A stretch of 5,631 nucleotides of DNA from Collinsella sp. AF02-46-1 (GTDB lineage Bacteria; Actinomycetota; Coriobacteriia; Coriobacteriales; Coriobacteriaceae), in assembly GCA_934876235.1 (NCBI GenBank), contig CAKXKM010000099.1:428-6058 (forward strand), written 5' to 3'. The notes under the pieces were generated by a model. The model did not search any database. It worked only from the letters and a program-made list of their open reading frames with translations, and was not told the origin of the DNA. The position numbers were made by a program, and so were the translations under genes. Of this stretch, positions 5,575 to 5,631 are shown piece after piece (position 1 is the stretch's first letter; each line of letters begins with the position of its first letter).

Positions 5575-5631
5575 AGCCATTAACCCCCAAAAAAACACAA
5601 TAAACAAAGGCGCCGCAAAATGTAAACACCA

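Noticed and set aside
5608..5625. AAAGG plus ATG as a new gene start at the right edge
   Set aside because: The ATG at 5620 is followed immediately by TAA.

Overview
The window holds one 5'-truncated gene and a two-gene type IIA topoisomerase operon, all on the + strand. The DNA is GC-rich, with codons mostly ending in G or C. The intergenic region carries a palindrome matching the actinobacterial LexA (SOS) box exactly. These points, and the look of the proteins, suggest a gut Actinomycetota of the Coriobacteriia (Collinsella-like). That is an inference: there is no rRNA or marker gene, and related topoisomerases also occur in Clostridia.

Layout. (1) 1-1061: the C-terminal three quarters of an archaeal-type ATPase with a DUF234 PD-(D/E)XK nuclease-like tail; Walker A and most of Walker B lie upstream of the window. 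(2) 1062-1213: intergenic region with a perfect LexA box (1100-1115), a poor promoter candidate and a distant Shine-Dalgarno sequence. (3) 1214-3211: a GyrB/ParE-family subunit of 666 codons including the terminal stop, interrupted by one in-frame TAA at 2072-2074. Sequence on both sides of the TAA is conserved and in the same frame, so this is a single-codon nonsense change and not a frameshift. (4) 3257-5497: an intact 746-residue GyrA/ParC-family subunit with the catalytic Arg-Tyr pair but no GyrA box. (5) 5498-5631: non-coding, with a weak T-tailed hairpin and a very GC-rich inverted repeat.

How the genes work together. The B subunit supplies the GHKL ATPase and Toprim domain, and the A subunit supplies the DNA-cleaving tyrosine. 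Together they would form a B2A2 type IIA topoisomerase. Missing GyrA box and length point to a topoisomerase IV-like enzyme (decatenation/relaxation) more than a supercoiling gyrase. The LexA box suggests the pair is induced by DNA damage. The A subunit has alanine where quinolone-sensitive enzymes carry the key serine, so a damage-inducible, quinolone-tolerant backup topoisomerase is a reasonable hypothesis. In this copy the stop codon in the B subunit either inactivates the system, splits the subunit, or is a sequence error.
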